Positions 59,758 to 64,000 of a stretch of DNA of 64,000 bases are shown piece by piece. Both the position numbers and the translations under genes were made by a program. Below the pieces are notes generated by a model. It saw only the letters and a list, made by a program, of their open reading frames with translations, was not told the DNA's origin and ran no database searches. Numbering within the stretch: position 1 is the first letter of the stretch; every line of letters starts with the position of its first letter. The DNA comes from Actinomycetes bacterium (GTDB lineage: Bacteria; Actinomycetota; Thermoleophilia; Solirubrobacterales; JACPNS01), in NCBI GenBank assembly GCA_023404495.1, contig JAEYBE010000058.1, positions 20,770 through 84,769 on the forward strand, in the 5' to 3' direction.

Positions 59758-62437
59758 CGTCTCCTCCTGCGCGCGTTAGAGGATCTACTCCCACGCTGAT
59801 GATTTTTGGCGAGCCGACGTTTCGGTATCTCGATTCGTCGCAGGTCAAAATAATCACCTGACATGCCTTGGCGGCGCTTGCAAGAACCACGCCCATCCTC
59901 TCGATCCTCACCGGATCAGTGCTTCCGAGTGCGTCGTCGAGCACGACGGGCGCGCCGGATCCGTCGGTGCTGGTGAGCTGAGCCGTTGCGAGGGTCGCGA
60001 GGATTTGGCACTGCTCCTTGGTGCCCGTCGACAGGCTTTCGAAAGGGATTCGCTTGTTCTTGCGAATGAGTGCCAGCAACTCAAGCGTTCCTGGATCGAT
60101 TTCGAATACCGAATCGGGGCCGAACACGATTCGTCCCAAAGAATCAATCTGCGCTGCGAAAGGAGCGACGTAGTTGCGGTTGGCCGTGTCGCGCTGGGAC
60201 TGCATCGTTTCAAACAGCAGTCGGGCGGCCCGCGCGCGACGCTCAAGGGAATCCGCAGTTCGGCGTCCATGGTCGAGTTCGGCCTCGGCTTCTTCGAGCT
60301 CGGTGTTTAGGCCTTCTCGGCCCAAAGTTTCGAGAGTCGCCTGCGACGCCGACAACGCCACGGCAAGTTCCGTCGCTCTCGCGCGTGCGGTCTCCGCACT
60401 TAGACGTGTGGTTTCCAGCTCCGTCTTGACTGAGTCGGCGTTTAGCTCTTTGAGCTTTTCCGCGGCACGGTCGGCTGCGTTGGCCGCTTCCGCCAGCTGA
60501 GCGGCTGCATCGACCCTCGTTTCTTCGAGTTGATCATCGTCCCTTACTGATCGTGCGGCTTCGAGCGTCTTGTTGGCCACGACTATCTGCGCACTGGCGT
60601 CAGCCAGTCGTGCTTCGAGAACGCTTATCGACATCTCATGTTTTTGCGCAGCTTCCATTGTTGTGTCGCGCGTTGCTCGCGCGGCTCCAAGCGCTGCCTT
60701 CGCCGAGTCGTGCGCGTCAACAGCGTCGTCGAGTCGTGCCTTGGCGTCGTCAAGGTCCATCGGCAGCGATGGCTCGGGTTCCCTCGCAGCCAAGTAATCG
60801 TTGATCTCGGATCTGTTTCGCGCAAGTTTGTCTTCGATAGCCTCGTCACCCAAGTCGCGCAGGTCATTCTGGATCTGAGTATCGAGTGTTTCCACCCTCG
60901 CGATCGCCTGGGTTCGCTTGCTCTGCGCCGCCTGAGCTTCCGCGATTCCAGAGCCTTGTTCGAGTCCGTAGCCGGTGAGAAGCTCCGCCATTCGCTCGGC
61001 AGCGCGTTCGGCGTCCGCGGCGACGGTCGACTGTTGTTCTGTTGCTTCGACGCCAATCTTGAGCGTGTTGTCAACCACCACGGAGATTCCGTCAGTCCCG
61101 GCAAGTTCCCGATATTCACCAACAGCGAGATCGATCTTCTCGTCGCCCACCTTCAACTTCACGTCGGCTAGTGCTTCGACATTCACCTTGAAGGCTGCAG
61201 CCCGAAGTCGCGCTTCCGCTTCGGTTAGGTCGTCGTGGGCGGCGTTGATTTGGATGAGTGCGTCCTCATCCACCTTCAGCGTTTCAAGCTCCTCCGCGAG
61301 TTTGGCTTTCTCACTCCTGGCGGCGCTCAGTCGCTCCGCGCGTTCCTCAAGCATCGCCACATCGAGGACGCGACGAAGATGTTCAACATCGTGTCCGGCC
61401 ATCACTCTCAAGGACTCGGCCGCTGTCAGCTTGGAATCACATTTCTCAAACGCGGACAACGCTTTCGTTTTCGCGTTCAGTGCCCCGCTTGATTCGTCCT
61501 TCTGCTTCGCGAGTTCGCTCTCAAGGTTGCTCACCGCCGCGTTCTTCGTTTCGACGTCGGATCGCAGCGCGTGACGTGCGGCGAGCTCAGACTCGGCTTG
61601 GTCTGCCTTGGCTTGAGCTTCGTTTCGGGCGGAGTTGGCCCGCGATTGCTCGCCGACCACGTTCTCGATCGAGGCCCACTCGACTTCTAGAGCTTTGCGG
61701 CGAGCGTCGAGTTCCGCATGATTCTCACGCGCGGTCGCTTCGTCGGCGGTCAGCCGGTCGAACGTCACGCCTTCGTCAACCAGTCGGTCTATTCGTCTCT
61801 GAAGTTCGCCGATCTTTTCCGTCAATTCCTCGGCACGTTTTGCGGCGCCAGTTCGTTCCGAGCTTGGGCCCCCTCGCTTTGTGAAGTAGCGGGAATACTC
61901 AGCCTCGACCTTCTCCCAAATCGTCTCCGAGTCACCGGCACTAGCCGGCGAGTCGCCACCAGCAGCTTTGTCCAGCGCGGTGGTCAGGCTTTTCGACGCA
62001 AATGAACGTGCTTTCTTTGCGTCGCCGAGCTCGTGCTCCAGGGCCGCGAACAGAGCTTGATCGAGCGTCTGATCGAGAATCTCTTGGACACGTTCGTGGG
62101 CCTCACGACCGGCATGATTCTCGAGAGACGGTTCGAGAACCGTGAGTTTCGTCTCTGGGCGCTTTGACCAGCGCTTCGAAAATTCGAACAGAAACTCGCC
62201 CGACCGAATCCGCGCAAAAACCTCTGGCCCTTCGTCGACCCCGATTGGCAGAACATCCTTAACCCTCTGGTGTTTGCTCGAGTCGAGAAAGTCCAATAGA
62301 AGATGAAAGCCCTCCATCACGCTCGACTTTCCGACCTCGTTCGGGCCGACGAGGACGGTGATCCCAGTGCCCTCGAAGTCGACCAGTGCGTGCTCCACGC
62401 CGCGGAAGTTGGTTAGCTCGATCCGCTCGATCCTCAT
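59750..62437 (-). CDS. SMC/SbcC-like (YhaN-type) ATPase
   Basis: 895 residues. The N-terminal ATPase half starts IERIELTNFRGVEHALVDFEGTG and has Walker A GPNEVGKSS (31-39). Two long coiled coils (about 195-400 and 480-760, rich in Ala, Glu, Arg) flank a middle hinge-like segment. The C-terminal half has the ABC signature LSTGTKEQCQILATLATAQL and Walker B PVVLDDALGSTDP. Its length and lack of a zinc hook fit the YhaN/RecF-type group. It overlaps the nuclease gene upstream (ATGA) and the exonuclease gene downstream, so the three form one DNA end-processing unit. Confidence 0.92.
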   Translation of the reverse strand: MRIERIELTNFRGVEHALVDFEGTGITVLVGPNEVGKSSVMEGFHLLLDFLDSSKHQRVKDVLPIGVDEGPEVFARIRSGEFLFEFSKRWSKRPETKLTVLEPSLENHAGREAHERVQEILDQTLDQALFAALEHELGDAKKARSFASKSLTTALDKAAGGDSPASAGDSETIWEKVEAEYSRYFTKRGGPSSERTGAAKRAEELTEKIGELQRRIDRLVDEGVTFDRLTADEATARENHAELDARRKALEVEWASIENVVGEQSRANSARNEAQAKADQAESELAARHALRSDVETKNAAVSNLESELAKQKDESSGALNAKTKALSAFEKCDSKLTAAESLRVMAGHDVEHLRRVLDVAMLEERAERLSAARSEKAKLAEELETLKVDEDALIQINAAHDDLTEAEARLRAAAFKVNVEALADVKLKVGDEKIDLAVGEYRELAGTDGISVVVDNTLKIGVEATEQQSTVAADAERAAERMAELLTGYGLEQGSGIAEAQAAQSKRTQAIARVETLDTQIQNDLRDLGDEAIEDKLARNRSEINDYLAAREPEPSLPMDLDDAKARLDDAVDAHDSAKAALGAARATRDTTMEAAQKHEMSISVLEARLADASAQIVVANKTLEAARSVRDDDQLEETRVDAAAQLAEAANAADRAAEKLKELNADSVKTELETTRLSAETARARATELAVALSASQATLETLGREGLNTELEEAEAELDHGRRTADSLERRARAARLLFETMQSQRDTANRNYVAPFAAQIDSLGRIVFGPDSVFEIDPGTLELLALIRKNKRIPFESLSTGTKEQCQILATLATAQLTSTDGSGAPVVLDDALGSTDPVRIERMGVVLASAAKACQVIILTCDESRYRNVGSPKIISVGVDPLTRAGGDDG

Positions 62438-63567
62438 GCGCTAGCCGCCAGCCGATAAAGCAGCGACAGTGCATCGCTCGCAGTTGTCGCGTCGGACCCG
62501 TTGGTTGAACCGGACTTCTCCACCAAATCGTCGAGTGTTGCCGACGCGTATCCAGACAGCGATAGGTCTTCGAGATCCTTAGGGCTCGGCGCGACGGAAA
62601 TGGTGGTGTGTCGCTCCCGGAGCCAGAGTGCGGCGAAGAGCTCGGCATACCGATCGAGGAGTTCGTCCACTCGCGCCCGGCCGGCAAGGCTGACCGTGCC
62701 CACGACGGAAAACTTGGCGACGCAGACATGCTTGTTGGGGACCGAATCAAGCCAAGTCTCTATTTGATGTATGTCCTCATCGCCGGCAAGATCGAAGCTG
62801 TTCGTCAGGAACTCCCAATCGCCGACCTTCCTCGACTCGACAGTGATCTCGCCGCCGGACTTCTCAACGATCAGGATTTGGTTCGATTTGATGTCTTCAA
62901 AGCTTGTTGCGACGGGAGAACCGGAGTAGCGAATACGACTGTCGTTGTCGACAGAGGTTTCGGAGTGGCGGTCTCCGAGTGCTACGTAGTCGATCGTCTT
63001 CGCGTCTAGTGCTTCCTTGAGGTCCTCGACAAGGATCGTGTCGAGCGCGTTGCGATCCGGATTCAAATCGCTCGTGACGCCGTGCGCGGCAAGAATCTGT
63101 AGCGGCGTATCTGACTCTCGCTCCTGGCCGTCCAGGGCGGCCGCCGCCAGGTCTTCGGTCGGCGTTCGGGTGGTCAGCGGAGCGGCGACAACGCGCGCCG
63201 TGGACCCGGGAACGTTGAAGCCGGTGGCTTCGCTCATGAGGATGATGTTCTCTGGGCGGCGTGCGAACTCTTCCGACAGGTAGACGGACGTGGCATCCAG
63301 GGCATCGTGGTTGCCCGGGAGGATTAATACGGGGACAGAGAATTCCTTGAGCGCTTCGATCGCGTTCGCAACGACCTTCCGGTCGACTTGGTTCGACTCG
63401 AATACGTCACCGCAGACAACGACGAAATCACAGTGTTCGTCGGCCGCAATCTTCGCGATCTTGCGAACCGCCGCAAGTCGATCACCCGTGAAGCGACCCT
63501 GCTCCTCGGGATCGAGGAAACGACGCGTCATTCCTAGGTGCCAGTCGGATGTGTGTATGAACCTCAT
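62434..63567 (-). CDS. SbcD/Mre11-like (YhaO-type) nuclease
   Basis: 377 residues. The calcineurin-like phosphoesterase domain (1-250) has metal ligands D8 and H10 in HTSDWHLG, the D in VVCGDVFES, GNHDALDATSVYL and the later His pairs in AAHGV and LGDRHSE. A C-terminal cap (about 255-377) completes the Mre11 form. It is the first gene of the operon and the natural partner of the SMC-like ATPase, with which it overlaps. The pair should cut DNA ends or hairpins with ATP. Confidence 0.93.
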   Translation of the reverse strand: MRFIHTSDWHLGMTRRFLDPEEQGRFTGDRLAAVRKIAKIAADEHCDFVVVCGDVFESNQVDRKVVANAIEALKEFSVPVLILPGNHDALDATSVYLSEEFARRPENIILMSEATGFNVPGSTARVVAAPLTTRTPTEDLAAAALDGQERESDTPLQILAAHGVTSDLNPDRNALDTILVEDLKEALDAKTIDYVALGDRHSETSVDNDSRIRYSGSPVATSFEDIKSNQILIVEKSGGEITVESRKVGDWEFLTNSFDLAGDEDIHQIETWLDSVPNKHVCVAKFSVVGTVSLAGRARVDELLDRYAELFAALWLRERHTTISVAPSPKDLEDLSLSGYASATLDDLVEKSGSTNGSDATTASDALSLLYRLAASA

Positions 63568-63724
63568 GGTGACTTCGAGTCGATAGCGATTGAGGCCGCG
63601 TTTCGTTAAGCAGTTCTGACAAGTGTCCCCGGGTAGATTCCGACCGGTGATTTCTCGACAAAGAGCCCGAGTTGCAACTACAAAGGAACCTGACCAACTC
63701 TACAAAAATGCGTATCTTCTCTGA

Positions 63725-64000
63725 ATGACTGAAAACCATGTTGATGTCCAAGCCGCGGACGATTCGGTGGCTCCAGAGCCGGAGGATTTCGGGGTAGAGA
63801 TTGCTGGCTGGGCAACTGGTCTGCCAGCTTGGCAACAGGACATCGTGGCGCGGCTTGCCGCCGGCGGCGAACTAACCGCCGACGAGCGTGTAGACGCAAA
63901 GTCACGGATTCTGGAAAGCGTCGGCTTCGATGATGGACACGCAGCTGGAGCGGCATTGTCGATCTCGCCTGGCGCTTTTGGTTCGGTAACGGGCGCTACC
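63725..64000 (+). CDS. start of an unidentified protein, cut by the right window edge
   Basis: 92 codons from an ATG at 63725, open to the edge. An acidic start (DSVAPEPEDFG) is followed by GLPAWQQDIVARLAAGGELTADERVDAKSRIL. The pattern W-x2-D-x4-L-x3-G-x-L-T is seen at the N-terminus of some large accessory AAA/SMC-type ATPases, so such a protein is likely. It is divergent from the nuclease operon; the 157 bp between hold both promoters. Confidence 0.5.
   Translation, partial: MTENHVDVQAADDSVAPEPEDFGVEIAGWATGLPAWQQDIVARLAAGGELTADERVDAKSRILESVGFDDGHAAGAALSISPGAFGSVTGAT

Overview
The window looks like chromosome from a high-GC actinobacterium of the class Thermoleophilia (Solirubrobacterales-like: Solirubrobacter, Conexibacter, Patulibacter). 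This is inferred from the split PntA1/PntA2/PntB transhydrogenase, the FolE2/MptA-type GTP cyclohydrolase, and secreted proteins that end in basic Ig-like tails (S8 protease, beta-helix protein), a style common in that group. No rRNA gene is present, so the placement is inference. LAYOUT, LEFT HALF (1-26.7 kb): housekeeping and envelope genes. In order: a PadR regulator with an MMPL transporter cut by the window edge; an ApbE / ferric-reductase-like / small membrane protein operon facing an OmpR-type two-component system; pntA1-pntA2-pntB; a subtilisin-like protease; pgsA; folE2; the principal sigma factor; pdxH; a PH-domain membrane protein; tRNA-Tyr; a HAD phosphatase; an ArsR-SRPBCC pair; an SDR dehydrogenase; small secreted or hypothetical proteins; a beta-helix gene broken by an in-frame amber codon; and a 1,102-residue MMPL transporter. 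Three copies of a hairpin repeat with compensatory stem changes lie at 11.9-16.2 kb. RIGHT HALF (26.7-64 kb): an acquired island begins at tRNA-Thr, with a tyrosine recombinase and an excisionase. The right attachment site was not found, so the island probably runs past the window. Its first part (29-50 kb) is an envelope and copper module: TlpA/CcdA thiol-redox proteins, a class B penicillin-binding protein, NlpC/P60-like and M23 wall hydrolases, a C39-like peptidase, an Lgt paralogue, a cyclase-YHS fusion, a P1B-type metal ATPase, a CusRS-like two-component system, a multicopper oxidase and Met-rich small proteins. A BlaI/MecI-type repressor and its M56 (BlaR1-like) protease sit in the middle. 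I see about nine 13-17 bp operator-like palindromes sharing a TCCTACA-N3-TGTAGGA pattern in front of these genes. Two of them precede c-di-AMP (ydaO-type) riboswitches that head the wall-hydrolase transcripts. The island therefore looks like one repressor regulon with second-messenger gating of wall hydrolysis. The second part (50-64 kb) is a defence- or DNA-repair-like region: orphan antitoxin-like genes, a possible small RNA, a translationally coupled TerB-domain / BrxD-like ATPase / BrxHI-like helicase cassette without the rest of BREX, and a convergent operon of an exonuclease-BRCT protein, an SMC/SbcC-like ATPase and an Mre11/SbcD-like nuclease. A further gene runs off the right edge.
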